Assembly: GCA_937871435.1 (NCBI GenBank)
Contig: CALMQM010000102.1
Span: 89,338-153,337, forward strand
Direction: 5' to 3'
DNA: 64,000 nt
From: an uncultured Bacteroidota bacterium
GTDB taxonomy: Bacteria; Bacteroidota; Bacteroidia; AKYH767-A; 2013-40CM-41-45
The notes below the pieces were generated by a model, which worked only from the letters and a program-made list of their open reading frames with translations, had not been told where the DNA came from and made no database searches. How positions within the stretch are numbered: position 1 is the first letter of the stretch; each line of letters starts with the position of its first letter. The translations under genes were made by a program, and so were the position numbers. Positions 8,653 to 17,143 of the stretch are shown here, in pieces.

Positions 8653-10130
8653 AAAAAATCCTTTTCACCCATAGTTATTTTCTTCGATTTGATCCGAAGC
8701 AATGGAAACTGCAGCAGGCATATCCACCATTGGGCACTTTGTATGCGGCGGCTTTTACGCGCAACGCGGGTTATGAAGTAAGTTTATTTGATACCATGTT
8801 TCTTCAGGACGCACAAGAAATCTCTCCTGTTCTGAAAAGTGAAAAACCTGATGTACTGGTTATTTACGATGACGGGTTTAACTACCTCACTAAAATGTGT
8901 CTCACGAATATGCGTGAAGCCGCATTTGTGATGATCGGACTTGCCAAAAAAAGCGGCATACATGTCATTGTTTCCGGTAGTGATGCAAGTGATCAGAGTG
9001 AAAAATATTTAGATGCGGGAGCTGATTACGTGTTGGCAGGAGAAGGAGAAATTACGCTGCTGGAAGTGCTGAATTCGATGAGTGAATCCGGAGATAAAAA
9101 GTCAGATATACCGGGAACAATTTTGAAATCTTCCAATGGAATTATCCGAAATAAAAAACGGGAAGTTGTACGCGAACTGGATACTTTTCCTCACCCTGCA
9201 TGGAACCTGATCGATGTGAAAGAATACAAGTCACGATGGATGAAACAACATGGTTATTTTTCTCTGAACATCAGCACTACACGTGGATGCCCTTTTCATT
9301 GTAACTGGTGTGCTAAACCTATTTACGGAAACAGGTACAATGTTCACAGCCCGGATTGGGTGGTGGAAGAATTAAAATTTCTGATAGCTACATATGGAGT
9401 TTCTCATTTCTGGATGACAGATGACATCTTCGGTTTAAAGCCTGGTTGGATTGCCCGTTTTGCTGAATTGGTAAAGCGTGAAAAATTGCAGTTCAGATTT
9501 AAAATTCAGTCGCGCGTGGATTTACTGCTTGAAGAAAATGCGATTGCATTGTTGGCAGAAATTGGCTGTGATACGATTTGGGTGGGTGCTGAAAGTGGTT
9601 CTCAAAAAATCCTGGATGCGATGGATAAAGGAACCAAAGTGGAGCAGATTTTTACAGCTACCAGACTGATGAAAAAACATGGGATAAAGCCGGCATTTTT
9701 TCTTCAGTTCGGATATCCCGGAGAAAACGCGGATGACATTCAGGCTACAATTTCAATGGTGAAATCATTGATGCCTGACGATATCGGAATCTCTGTCAGC
9801 TATCCACTGCCCGGGACGAAGTTTTTTGAAAAAGTAAAAGAAGAATTGAAAGATAAATCCAACTGGACTGACAGCGATGAGCTTGCCATGATGTTCAGCA
9901 ATACTTATCCTTCATCATTCTATAAAGTGCTGCAGCGATATGTTCACCGTACCTACCGTACACGACAAGGAATCACGGAGATGAAAAATTTATTCAGTTC
10001 TCCTGTTCAGATATCATTTCGTCAACTGAAGAGAATCGCCGCGATTCCTGTTCATGCCACAGGAAGCGCATACTATAAATCAAAGTTGGAAATTATCAGT
10101 GGCGAACACGGTTTAGTTGGAATAAATTGA
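8649..10130 (+). CDS. B12-binding-domain radical SAM enzyme (paralogue of 11108-12529)
   Basis: The protein has 493 residues. The N-terminal cobalamin-binding-like domain starts FTHSYFLRFDP and has AYPPLGTLYAA and VLAGEGEITLLE. The radical SAM centre is Cys214-x3-Cys218-x2-Cys221 (CPFHCNWC). WVGAESGSQKILDAMDKGTK and FLQFGYPGE are core motifs shared almost word for word with the enzyme at 11108. No DxHxxG motif is present. The ATG lies within the stop of the nucleotidyltransferase gene (ATGA overlap). The family contains methylases and enzymes of lipid, pigment and natural-product biosynthesis. The substrate is unknown. Confidence 0.85.
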   Translation: MKKILFTHSYFLRFDPKQWKLQQAYPPLGTLYAAAFTRNAGYEVSLFDTMFLQDAQEISPVLKSEKPDVLVIYDDGFNYLTKMCLTNMREAAFVMIGLAKKSGIHVIVSGSDASDQSEKYLDAGADYVLAGEGEITLLEVLNSMSESGDKKSDIPGTILKSSNGIIRNKKREVVRELDTFPHPAWNLIDVKEYKSRWMKQHGYFSLNISTTRGCPFHCNWCAKPIYGNRYNVHSPDWVVEELKFLIATYGVSHFWMTDDIFGLKPGWIARFAELVKREKLQFRFKIQSRVDLLLEENAIALLAEIGCDTIWVGAESGSQKILDAMDKGTKVEQIFTATRLMKKHGIKPAFFLQFGYPGENADDIQATISMVKSLMPDDIGISVSYPLPGTKFFEKVKEELKDKSNWTDSDELAMMFSNTYPSSFYKVLQRYVHRTYRTRQGITEMKNLFSSPVQISFRQLKRIAAIPVHATGSAYYKSKLEIISGEHGLVGIN

Positions 10131-10158
10131 ATTTTTTCAAAGGAATGTATTTGATATC

Positions 10159-10968
10159 ATGTTTATGATGCCGGAAACTGATTCACTTTTTGATTTGCTG
10201 GCATCTGATTATGATGACACTTTTACGCATTCTGAAATTGGTAAACTTCAGCGGGGCAAAGTCTGGGAATATCTTGATTCGCTTTCTCTTCCATCAGCCA
10301 GAGTATTGGAACTGAATTGTGGTACAGGAGAAGATGCATTGCTTCTTGCACAGAAAGGACACAATGTAATCGCTACAGATGTTTCATCCAACATGATAGT
10401 TAAGGCGGAAGAAAAAATGAAGAGAGCAGGCGCGAAGAATATTACTTTCTTCGTAAGCGATATGCGGGAATTGAAGAAACAATTTTCCGGTCAGCGTTTC
10501 GATTTTATCTTTTCCAATTTTGGTGGACTAAATTGTTTGTCGGAAAACGAACTGAATGCTCTATCGCAAGATTTGCTTTCGCTTCTAAAACCCGGAGGCA
10601 GGCTGGTGCTTGTTATGATGAGCAGAAAATGTGTGTGGGAAAATTTCTATTTTCTTTTAAAGGGAAATTTTTCCAGTATATTCAGAAGGAGAAAAAGAGG
10701 GGGAATTGAATTCAAAGCAGGCAATACAATTTTGCAAACATATTATTATTCACCTCGGGAAATAATGTCACTTTTTGGTTATGGGTGGCAAATGAAAAAA
10801 CAACTTCCCGTCGGATTCTTTGTCCCTCCATCCTATTTGCAGACTTTTTTTCAACGACATCCGAAACTGCTTCGTTTTTTAGCCTCAATGGACCGGCATT
10901 TCTCGGCCTTCAGTTTTCTTGCTGATTATGCAGATCATTTTATTCTGCATCTTGAACGGGAAAAATGA
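10159..10968 (+). CDS. Class I SAM-dependent methyltransferase
   Basis: The protein has 269 residues. It begins with the YDDTF pattern common to small-molecule methyltransferases (near residues 15-20). Motif I is VLELNCGTGEDALLLA, with strand 2 ATDVSSNMI and strand 4 FIFSNFGGLNC, the Methyltransf_25/11 architecture. Three possible starts lie close together (10159, 10165, 10168); the first is reported. It follows the radical SAM gene by 28 bases. The C-terminus is aromatic and basic, which may form a lid over a lipid or a large acceptor. Function beyond methyl transfer is not readable. Confidence 0.75.
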   Translation: MFMMPETDSLFDLLASDYDDTFTHSEIGKLQRGKVWEYLDSLSLPSARVLELNCGTGEDALLLAQKGHNVIATDVSSNMIVKAEEKMKRAGAKNITFFVSDMRELKKQFSGQRFDFIFSNFGGLNCLSENELNALSQDLLSLLKPGGRLVLVMMSRKCVWENFYFLLKGNFSSIFRRRKRGGIEFKAGNTILQTYYYSPREIMSLFGYGWQMKKQLPVGFFVPPSYLQTFFQRHPKLLRFLASMDRHFSAFSFLADYADHFILHLEREK

Positions 10969-11107
10969 ATCCTGTTATTACATCCGGCAGAAAACAATCC
11001 TGAAATTCAAATTGCAGTGACTATATTAAAATTACGATTAAAGACTTTAGGTCGCCTTTAGTAAAAGATTGATGTAGTATTTGTACATTCGTGTCATCCC
11101 TCACTCC

Positions 11108-12529
11108 ATGTCTCCTATTTTTCTTACTCACGCATATTTCCTTCAGGAGGATCCTAAGGAACTGGAGATCATGAAGCCTTATCCTCCGCTGGGTATCCTG
11201 TATATATCAGCATATCTCGAAGAGCATGGTTTCAATTCACGTGTTTTTGATTCTACCTTTTCGACTTTTGAAAAATTATGTGCTGAATTGATTTCTGTCA
11301 AACCTGAAATTCTCGGAATTTATACCAACCTCATGACAAAATTGAATGTCCTGAGAATTATACAGTTTGTAAAAACTTCTTCCGAGCTTAAACATACCAG
11401 GATAATTTTAGGTGGCCCTGAAGTCCGCAATCATTCCGAAAAATTTCTACGGTATGGCGCTGATGTAATTGTTGTTGGTGAGGGAGAAGAGACAATGCTT
11501 GAGTTGGTAACTCATTTTACAGAAAATAAAAGTGGGGAAGCGGATTCAACAAACGGGTTGAAAACGATTTCCGGCATTTCATTTATTGACTCTGAAAAAA
11601 ATGCAGTAACAACGCCAGGGAGAAGTCTGCTCAGAGACATGGATCAACTGCCTTTCCCGAACAGAAAAAAAATTGATCTGCACTTGTATTTCGATGCCTG
11701 GAAAAATCGTCACGGAGAAAGTACGATTTCAGTCAGCACCATGCGCGGATGTCCCTATACATGCAAGTGGTGCAGTCGGGCTGTATACGGACAAAGTTAC
11801 CGCCGAAGAAGTGCAGTGAAGGCGGTGGATGAACTGCAAACTTTACAGTCTGCTTACCAATTTGACACAATCTGGTTTGTGGATGATGTATTTACAATCA
11901 GTCATGTCTGGTTGCAGGAATTCCGGGATGAAATTGTAAGGCGAAAAATCGCTGTTCGTTTTGAATGCATCACGCGAGCAGACAGGATGAATGATCTGGC
12001 CATTCGTTTACTCAAAGAAAGCGGATGTTTCCGGGTTTGGATCGGAGCTGAAAGCGGATCACAAACAATTCTTGACGCGATGGACAGGAGAGTAAAAGTG
12101 GAACAGGTAGGAGAAATGATCCGGAAAAGTAAGTCAGCAGGAATTCAGACAGGAACTTTTATCATGGTAGGATACCCCGGTGAAACTGAATCAGATATTG
12201 AATCGACAATTGCGCATCTGAAATCTTCGGATCCTGATTTGTATACCATTACGGTTGCGTATCCGATAAAAGGGACGGAATTGTATGCGCAAACCGAGTC
12301 TGGTTTCAGAGAACAATTGCCATGGGAAACGAGCACAGACAGACAAATAGATTTTGCACGTACCTATTCCCGAAGGTATTACGAATTTGCCATTAGAAGG
12401 GTTTACAATGAAGTCGCTTTTTTTAAAACTCAAAAAAATAATAAAGCGAAGTTCTTTAGATTGACAAAATTCAAATTGAAATCGCTGCTCGCCAAAGGAG
12501 GAATGTTGTGGGAAAGAAGTTTCTCTTAA
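11108..12529 (+). CDS. B12-binding-domain radical SAM enzyme (paralogue of 8649-10130)
   Basis: The start at 11108 was chosen because the protein then begins MSPIFLTHAYFLQEDP, aligned with MKKILFTHSYFLRFDP of its paralogue; an upstream TTG would add nine residues. It has 473 residues. The cobalamin-like domain carries PYPPLGILYISAYL and VVGEGEETMLE. The cluster-binding triad is Cys215-x3-Cys219-x2-Cys222 (CPYTCKWC). WIGAESGSQTILDAMDRR and FIMVGYPGE match the paralogue. The pair looks like an old tandem duplication separated by a methyltransferase gene. The two may act on successive positions of one substrate, but this is inference. Confidence 0.85.
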   Translation: MSPIFLTHAYFLQEDPKELEIMKPYPPLGILYISAYLEEHGFNSRVFDSTFSTFEKLCAELISVKPEILGIYTNLMTKLNVLRIIQFVKTSSELKHTRIILGGPEVRNHSEKFLRYGADVIVVGEGEETMLELVTHFTENKSGEADSTNGLKTISGISFIDSEKNAVTTPGRSLLRDMDQLPFPNRKKIDLHLYFDAWKNRHGESTISVSTMRGCPYTCKWCSRAVYGQSYRRRSAVKAVDELQTLQSAYQFDTIWFVDDVFTISHVWLQEFRDEIVRRKIAVRFECITRADRMNDLAIRLLKESGCFRVWIGAESGSQTILDAMDRRVKVEQVGEMIRKSKSAGIQTGTFIMVGYPGETESDIESTIAHLKSSDPDLYTITVAYPIKGTELYAQTESGFREQLPWETSTDRQIDFARTYSRRYYEFAIRRVYNEVAFFKTQKNNKAKFFRLTKFKLKSLLAKGGMLWERSFS

Positions 12530-12546
12530 GCGAAAAGCATCTTTGT

Positions 12547-12554
12547 TATTTTTG
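12547..12554 (+). promoter_or_regulatory. -7 promoter element TATTTTTG
   Basis: TATTTTTG matches TAnnTTTG and lies 44 bases before the proposed TTG start of the sigma factor gene. No clear -33 box was found at normal spacing. Confidence 0.35.
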
Positions 12555-12598
12555 TTTCTTTACGTCTGGTAAGAATTCACCCCTGCATTTCCATTCAC

Positions 12599-13150
12599 TT
12601 GGTTCGACGAATTAAAATAACTGAAGAGGAACTCATCCGGTTGCTTTCCAATCGGGAAGAAAAAGGCATTGAAATTCTATACGATAATTATTCCGCCGCG
12701 TTATATGGGGTGATCCACAGGATTGTGCAACAGGATGAAATTGCAGAAGATGTTTTGCAGGAAACGTTCCTGAAAATCTGGAACAATTTCGGGCAATATG
12801 ATTCAGCGAAAGGCCGTTTATTCAGCTGGATGATCAATATTGCCAGAAATGCTTCAATTGATAAGGTGAGATCGAAGGAATTTGTGAACCGAAACAAAAA
12901 CCAGAACATTGAAAAGGCCGTATTTTCGGCTGGAGAAGACTTGCAATCAGGCTTCAATCCGGAAACTATCGGAATCAAAAAAATGGTTCAGGAACTGGAA
13001 CCGGAATATCGTCAGGTTATCGAATTGTTGTTCTTCGGGGGCTATTCTCAATCTGCTGCCGCGGAGAAATTGAATATTCCACTTGGGACTGTAAAAACAC
13101 GTTCTCGGGCAGCATTGCAAAAGTTGAAAAATTATTTTGAAAGAATTTAG
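12599..13150 (+). CDS. ECF RNA polymerase sigma factor
   Basis: The protein has 183 residues from a TTG start; no ATG or GTG lies in frame just upstream. Region 2 is clear (LYDNYSAALYGVI, then EDVLQETFLKIWNNFGQYDS, then FSWMINIARNASIDKVR), and region 4 has the helix-turn-helix YSQSAAAEKLNIPLGTVKTR near the C-terminus. This is the SigK/RpoE type that releases stress or envelope genes when its anti-sigma factor is inactivated. The anti-sigma gene follows eight bases downstream. The regulon cannot be read from the window. Confidence 0.9.
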   Translation: MVRRIKITEEELIRLLSNREEKGIEILYDNYSAALYGVIHRIVQQDEIAEDVLQETFLKIWNNFGQYDSAKGRLFSWMINIARNASIDKVRSKEFVNRNKNQNIEKAVFSAGEDLQSGFNPETIGIKKMVQELEPEYRQVIELLFFGGYSQSAAAEKLNIPLGTVKTRSRAALQKLKNYFERI

Positions 13151-13158
13151 TTCAATCA

Positions 13159-13965
13159 ATGGATATTAAAGATTACATAGCATCAGGTGTCGTTGAGATG
13201 TATGCGATGGGAACTCTTTCTCCTGAGGAAAAGAAGGAGTTTGAGCAGAAGATGCTTGTGTACCCTGAAGTGGCTGCAGAATTAAGAAGTGTCCAGGAGA
13301 CTCTGGAAAATTTTGCGGAGAGTCACAGTCGAAATCCGAGGCCGGAATTACGTGGCGAAGTTTTGGAGAAAGTTATCGGAAAAGGAAGCGCAGGAAAAGA
13401 TAAGGGAAATATCATCCCACTTGATCCTACCCACAGGCTCACCTACAAATATCTCATTGCTGCGAGTCTCGCCGCTTTGCTGATCAGTACTTTCGCCTCC
13501 TGGTTTTTCTATAACAACTGGAACGATGCAGAGGATCGTTATGTAGCTGTTTTGAAAGAAAAAAATCAGATGGCCGAAAATTACAATCAGGTTAAAAATT
13601 CTTTTGAACACACCTATTCTGATCTCCTGGTAATGCGCGATGGAGATGCGAAAGTGATGATGTTAATGCCAATCGACAGTACGAAACGTTATCAGATGCG
13701 TGTGTATTGGAATCAATATACCAGCGAGACGTACATTGACGTGTTGGCACTTCCTGATCCGGGTGAAGGAAAACAATATCAGCTTTGGGCGATAGCAGGC
13801 GGCATTCCTACTGATGCAGGCGTCTTCAGTATCCCGGAAGATCAAAGTATGATGCGTGTAAAAAACATCAATGTTGCAGAACAGTGGGCTGTGACCATTG
13901 AACCCAAAGGTGGAAGTGTAAGTCCGACTATGGATCAGATGATTCTGATTAGCAAAAACAGTTGA
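13159..13965 (+). CDS. RskA-like membrane anti-sigma factor
   Basis: The 268-residue protein has three parts: an N-terminal cytoplasmic domain with IASGVVEMYAMGTLSPEE, the family's sigma-binding start; one membrane helix at about residues 98-117; and a periplasmic domain with a coiled stretch then the RskA C-terminal fold (VLALPDPGEGKQYQLWAI, then AVTIEPKGGS). No zinc HxxxCxxC motif is present, consistent with the RskA branch rather than ZAS. It should hold the adjacent ECF sigma factor at the membrane until regulated proteolysis. The gap to the sigma gene is eight bases. Confidence 0.85.
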   Translation: MDIKDYIASGVVEMYAMGTLSPEEKKEFEQKMLVYPEVAAELRSVQETLENFAESHSRNPRPELRGEVLEKVIGKGSAGKDKGNIIPLDPTHRLTYKYLIAASLAALLISTFASWFFYNNWNDAEDRYVAVLKEKNQMAENYNQVKNSFEHTYSDLLVMRDGDAKVMMLMPIDSTKRYQMRVYWNQYTSETYIDVLALPDPGEGKQYQLWAIAGGIPTDAGVFSIPEDQSMMRVKNINVAEQWAVTIEPKGGSVSPTMDQMILISKNS

Positions 13966-14090
13966 TGCTTAAAAATAAAAGTTGAAACAAACGCTTTTTG
14001 TATTTGAACTTCGTGAATCTTTTTCTGACTTTTAACATCCGGAGCATTCAGAATTCTTGTTGAAGTGCAATAATCAATTTGAATCAACAC

Positions 14091-14120
14091 AAAAGATTCA
14101 GTGAAAATCTGATCTTTTTT
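14091..14120 (+). terminator. Possible intrinsic terminator
   Basis: AAAAGATTCAG (14091-14101) pairs with CTGATCTTTT (14109-14118), with one bulged base and a 7-base loop, and a T run continues to 14120. The stem is AT-rich, so strength is uncertain. Confidence 0.4.
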
Positions 14121-14226
14121 CAATATTTACTTGTTCATCAGTCTGATACTCATCAATAGTAAAATTCTTAGTGACTTATTTTTCAAAATCAGGATTACCA
14201 ATTCATGAATCAGTCTTGAGATTATG

Positions 14227-14258
14227 TTGCAGAAGGTTTCGGAATATTTTTATATTTG
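14227..14258 (+). promoter_or_regulatory. Bacteroidota promoter TTG-N21-TATATTTG
   Basis: TTG at 14227-14229 and TATATTTG at 14251-14258 match the -33 and -7 boxes with a 21-base spacer. Predicted start is near 14263, about 12 bases before the ATG at 14275. Confidence 0.6.
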
Positions 14259-14274
14259 CTAATCAGATAAAGCC

Positions 14275-14637
14275 ATGAAGTATCCCCTTTTACTTTTCAT
14301 CGTTGTGGTGATTTTTTCCTGTTCCAAGGATGTTCAGGTGCAGGTACTTGTACCACCGAATGGTTGTGACAGTACCCAAATGCATTATGGCTCGGACATC
14401 AAACCAATCATTAGTTCCTACTGCAGTTTTTCAGGATGTCACAGTCCGGGAGGAGAAGGAGCATTCGATTATACCACCTACGAAGGAATTGCGAATCGTC
14501 TCCGTGCCGGTCGCGTGCTGGATCGTCTGGCTTTGCCTGTTGAAGATCCATTACATATGCCTGAACATACAGAAATGTTGCCTTGCGATTTGTACAAGCT
14601 GAGACTCTGGATCATCCAGGGCTTTCCTGATAACTAA
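14275..14637 (+). CDS. Lipoprotein with C-x4-CH cytochrome-c-like motif
   Basis: The 120-residue protein has a signal peptide ending in a lipobox-like IFSC (Cys16). Cys50-x4-Cys55-His56 (CSFSGCH) is a variant of the c-type haem attachment motif seen in many Bacteroidota and Planctomycetes small cytochrome-like proteins. HMPEHTEMLPCDLYKLRLWI near the C-terminus resembles the distal-ligand region of those proteins. Spacing of four residues between the cysteines is unusual, so haem attachment is inferred. The YceI gene starts five bases downstream and DUF5777 follows, a grouping that suggests a periplasmic redox or lipid role. A promoter lies just upstream. Confidence 0.65.
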   Translation: MKYPLLLFIVVVIFSCSKDVQVQVLVPPNGCDSTQMHYGSDIKPIISSYCSFSGCHSPGGEGAFDYTTYEGIANRLRAGRVLDRLALPVEDPLHMPEHTEMLPCDLYKLRLWIIQGFPDN

Positions 14638-14641
14638 TTCT

Positions 14642-15202
14642 ATGCGTATGCTCCTCCGCTTTTTTCTTCCGGGATTATTTTGCCTGTCACTTGCTACCAA
14701 CGCCCAAAATGTGTTGATCAGCAAATCAGCGGAGATTACTTTTTTCTCAGAAGCGCCTGTAGAAAACATTTCGGCGAAAAATAACAGTGTAAATTCTATT
14801 TTGAATACTGTCACCAATGACATTGCTTTTATTGTCTCTATCCGTGGGTTCAAGTTTGAAAAAGAACTGATGGAAGAACATTTCAATGAAAAGTATCTGG
14901 AAAGCGACAAGTATCCTCAGGCAACATTCAAAGGAAAAATCCAGGACAGTATCGACTGGAAAAAAGACGGTGTTTATCCTGTCTCGGCCACCGGAACTTT
15001 GTCTATGCATGGTGTTGACAAGACAGTAACTGAAAAAGGAAATATTGAAATCAAAGGGAAAGAAGCACATTTGTCCGGAAGTATGACAATTGCTATTTCA
15101 GATTTTAAAATTTCCATTCCAAAATTATTATTTCAAAATATTGCTGACACAATCAAAGTAGAATACAAAACCGATTACATTCCTTATCAGAAAAAAGATT
15201 GA
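14642..15202 (+). CDS. YceI-family periplasmic lipocalin-like protein
   Basis: The 186-residue protein has a Sec signal peptide ending near TNAQN. The rest has the YceI pattern: an IRGFKFEKELMEEHFNEKYL stretch, YPQATFKGKI, ATGTLSMHGVDKTV and a C-terminal beta region. YceI proteins form an elongated beta-barrel that binds polyisoprenoid or amide lipids in the periplasm. It starts five bases after the haem-like lipoprotein gene and is followed by a DUF5777 gene, so all three are probably one transcript. Confidence 0.85.
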   Translation: MRMLLRFFLPGLFCLSLATNAQNVLISKSAEITFFSEAPVENISAKNNSVNSILNTVTNDIAFIVSIRGFKFEKELMEEHFNEKYLESDKYPQATFKGKIQDSIDWKKDGVYPVSATGTLSMHGVDKTVTEKGNIEIKGKEAHLSGSMTIAISDFKISIPKLLFQNIADTIKVEYKTDYIPYQKKD

Positions 15203-15228
15203 TACACCCGTTGTTATCATTCCAGCTT

Positions 15229-16113
15229 ATGAAAAAAAATATACCTGCCATTCTTTTTTTCCTGCTTCTTTCTTCTTCACTGTTTGCACAGGATGATTTG
15301 CTGAAACAACTTCAGGCGGAAGCACCTGCTCCAAAAAAAGAAGCTGTGTTGGCAACATTCAAAGGGAATAAAATCATCAATGTGCAGACTAATGAAACTG
15401 TGAAAAAAAACAATTTAGATATCCGAATCAATCATCTTTTTGGTAGTATCGGAAAAGAAAGTGGTGGGACATTTCACAATTTATACGGATTCGATCAAAG
15501 TCAGGATATTCGAATAGGCGCGCATTATGGTATCACCGATCGACTGATGACCGGATTCAGTCGTTCCAAGCGACAGGAGAATCTCGAATTGTTATTAAAA
15601 TTTAAATTGCTTGAGCAGACCACCAACCAGAAGGTTCCGATTGGTATTACGCTTTATGGAAACACCACCTATTCCACGAAAGATGATATACTTATTGAAA
15701 AGGATGTTCACCGATTAACTTATTTCGGACAAATTATTTTTACCAGAAAATTTTCTCCCAAATTTTCTCTTGATGTTGCGGGAGGTTTTCTGCACAGAAA
15801 CTATGTTCTTTACAATGACGAAAGCGATGTAATGAATGTCAGTGGAGGTTTCAGGTGGAAATTTACCCCGAGTGCATCATTCATTGCAGATTATTCACAC
15901 ACATTTGGTCGGGATGCATTTAAAAAAAATGTGGATGTGTATGATGTGGCCGGTGCGGGGATAGAAATTGAAACGGGCGGACACGTTTTTTCAATCATGT
16001 TTACAAACGCCTCCGGTATTCTCGAAAATGACTTCATGGTAAATACAGAGGATTCCTGGTCGAAGGGAGGAATGAAATTCAGTTTCATTATTTCGAGGAT
16101 GTTTAAATTTTAA
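15229..16113 (+). CDS. DUF5777-like outer-membrane beta-barrel protein
   Basis: I chose the ATG at 15229 because it starts a clean signal peptide (MKKNIPAILFFLLLSSSLFA, then QDD); an upstream ATG at 15199 overlaps YceI but adds ten non-signal residues. The mature protein alternates hydrophobic and polar residues in many short strands and ends in Phe (KF), as outer-membrane barrels do. RINHLFGSIG and IRIGAHYGITDRLM fit DUF5777, a family found beside YceI in Bacteroidota. Length 294 residues. Role in transport or electron-transfer support is unknown. Confidence 0.65.
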   Translation: MKKNIPAILFFLLLSSSLFAQDDLLKQLQAEAPAPKKEAVLATFKGNKIINVQTNETVKKNNLDIRINHLFGSIGKESGGTFHNLYGFDQSQDIRIGAHYGITDRLMTGFSRSKRQENLELLLKFKLLEQTTNQKVPIGITLYGNTTYSTKDDILIEKDVHRLTYFGQIIFTRKFSPKFSLDVAGGFLHRNYVLYNDESDVMNVSGGFRWKFTPSASFIADYSHTFGRDAFKKNVDVYDVAGAGIEIETGGHVFSIMFTNASGILENDFMVNTEDSWSKGGMKFSFIISRMFKF

Positions 16114-16174
16114 TTCCGCTGATTAAATTGTTAGTAATCAGTTGAAACATGTCAATCGTGATTTTCAATTCATG

Positions 16175-16182
16175 TATCTTTG
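16175..16182 (+). promoter_or_regulatory. -7 promoter element TATCTTTG, four bases before a GTG start
   Basis: TATCTTTG ends exactly four bases before the GTG at 16187, the same geometry as at 7672-7684. Transcription is predicted to begin at or next to the start codon. Confidence 0.5.
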
Positions 16183-16186
16183 ACGT

Positions 16187-17143
16187 GTGAGTAATTTCCA
16201 GGACACAACCCAATTCACTCAACCGGCTTTGGCTACCGACAGCCAGCGTGTGTTCGGGACAGACAGTGTCATGCACCGTCCGGTGAGACGAATGATCCCG
16301 ATGCATGCCGACAGTTTGTCGAGGATGCGTTCCGGGTTACAGGCCGGAAAAGACAGTACAGGAGATTCGTTAAATACTTCGGGCCCTCTGCAATTATTTA
16401 CATCGCCGATTGTTCCTGCTCATCCGACGAGTAAGTTTCTGGACCTGTATAAGGGACATGCTTTGACTCCACGGAACCAGGGTCCGGAAATCCGGAAAGA
16501 TGTTTCTCCTGACTGGTTATTTCCGGTCATTATTTTGGTTATTCTTGTTTTCACCTGGCTCAGAATTTTTTATTCCAAATATTTCAGTCAGATGATTCAG
16601 GCACTTCTGAATAATAATCTGACGAATCAAATTGTCAGGGATGAAAATATTCTTGTTCAACGCGCATCTGTTTTTCTGAGTGTGGCCTTCCACTTAATTG
16701 GAGCGTTGTTTTTGTATTTGGTGAGTATTGATTTAGGCTGGAATCTTGGAGGACTAACTGCAGGCTTTTCCCGATTTCTGTTTTTTACGATAATAGTTAC
16801 CGCCATTTATTCTCTTAAATTTCTTTTGCTGAAAATTTGCGGATGGTTGTTTGACCTTGACAGGGAAATGTCGACTTATATTTTCAATATTTTCCTGATC
16901 AATAATGCCGTTGGAATAATCTTACTTCCAATAATCGCATTACTGGCTTACAATCAATGGCTTTCGTCATCATTGCTCATCCTTTGCGGAGTTATAACGA
17001 TTTCTATTGGACTTTTATACAGGACGATAAGAGGTGTGATGATTGGATTTTCGACTCCGGGATTTTCGCTTATATATCTGCTTATTTTCCTGCTCACATT
17101 TGAAATAGGGCCTTTACTGGTGGTGGTAAGATTGATTCTTTAG
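16187..17143 (+). CDS. DUF4271-like membrane protein
   Basis: The 318-residue protein starts at GTG. About 100 polar, Ser/Thr/Pro-rich residues precede six or seven hydrophobic helices, starting near residue 108. This shape, and a position just upstream of uroporphyrinogen-III synthase, matches DUF4271, a Bacteroidota-specific membrane family of unknown function. The polar N-terminus probably lies on one side of the inner membrane. No catalytic motif is visible. A TATCTTTG box lies four bases before the start. A promoter-like box lies between it and hemD, so the genes need not be co-transcribed. Confidence 0.65.
   Translation: MSNFQDTTQFTQPALATDSQRVFGTDSVMHRPVRRMIPMHADSLSRMRSGLQAGKDSTGDSLNTSGPLQLFTSPIVPAHPTSKFLDLYKGHALTPRNQGPEIRKDVSPDWLFPVIILVILVFTWLRIFYSKYFSQMIQALLNNNLTNQIVRDENILVQRASVFLSVAFHLIGALFLYLVSIDLGWNLGGLTAGFSRFLFFTIIVTAIYSLKFLLLKICGWLFDLDREMSTYIFNIFLINNAVGIILLPIIALLAYNQWLSSSLLILCGVITISIGLLYRTIRGVMIGFSTPGFSLIYLLIFLLTFEIGPLLVVVRLIL

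Larger units (their letters stand above)
13966..14274. other. Intergenic region of 309 bases
   Basis: This AT-rich spacer holds no credible coding frame. It contains a terminator-like hairpin near 14091-14120 and a good promoter near 14227-14258, so it separates the sigma operon from the lipoprotein-YceI-DUF5777 operon. Confidence 0.6.

Noticed and set aside
16119..16141. 7-bp inverted repeat CTGATTA/TAATCAG
   Set aside because: No T run and AT-rich; probably chance.
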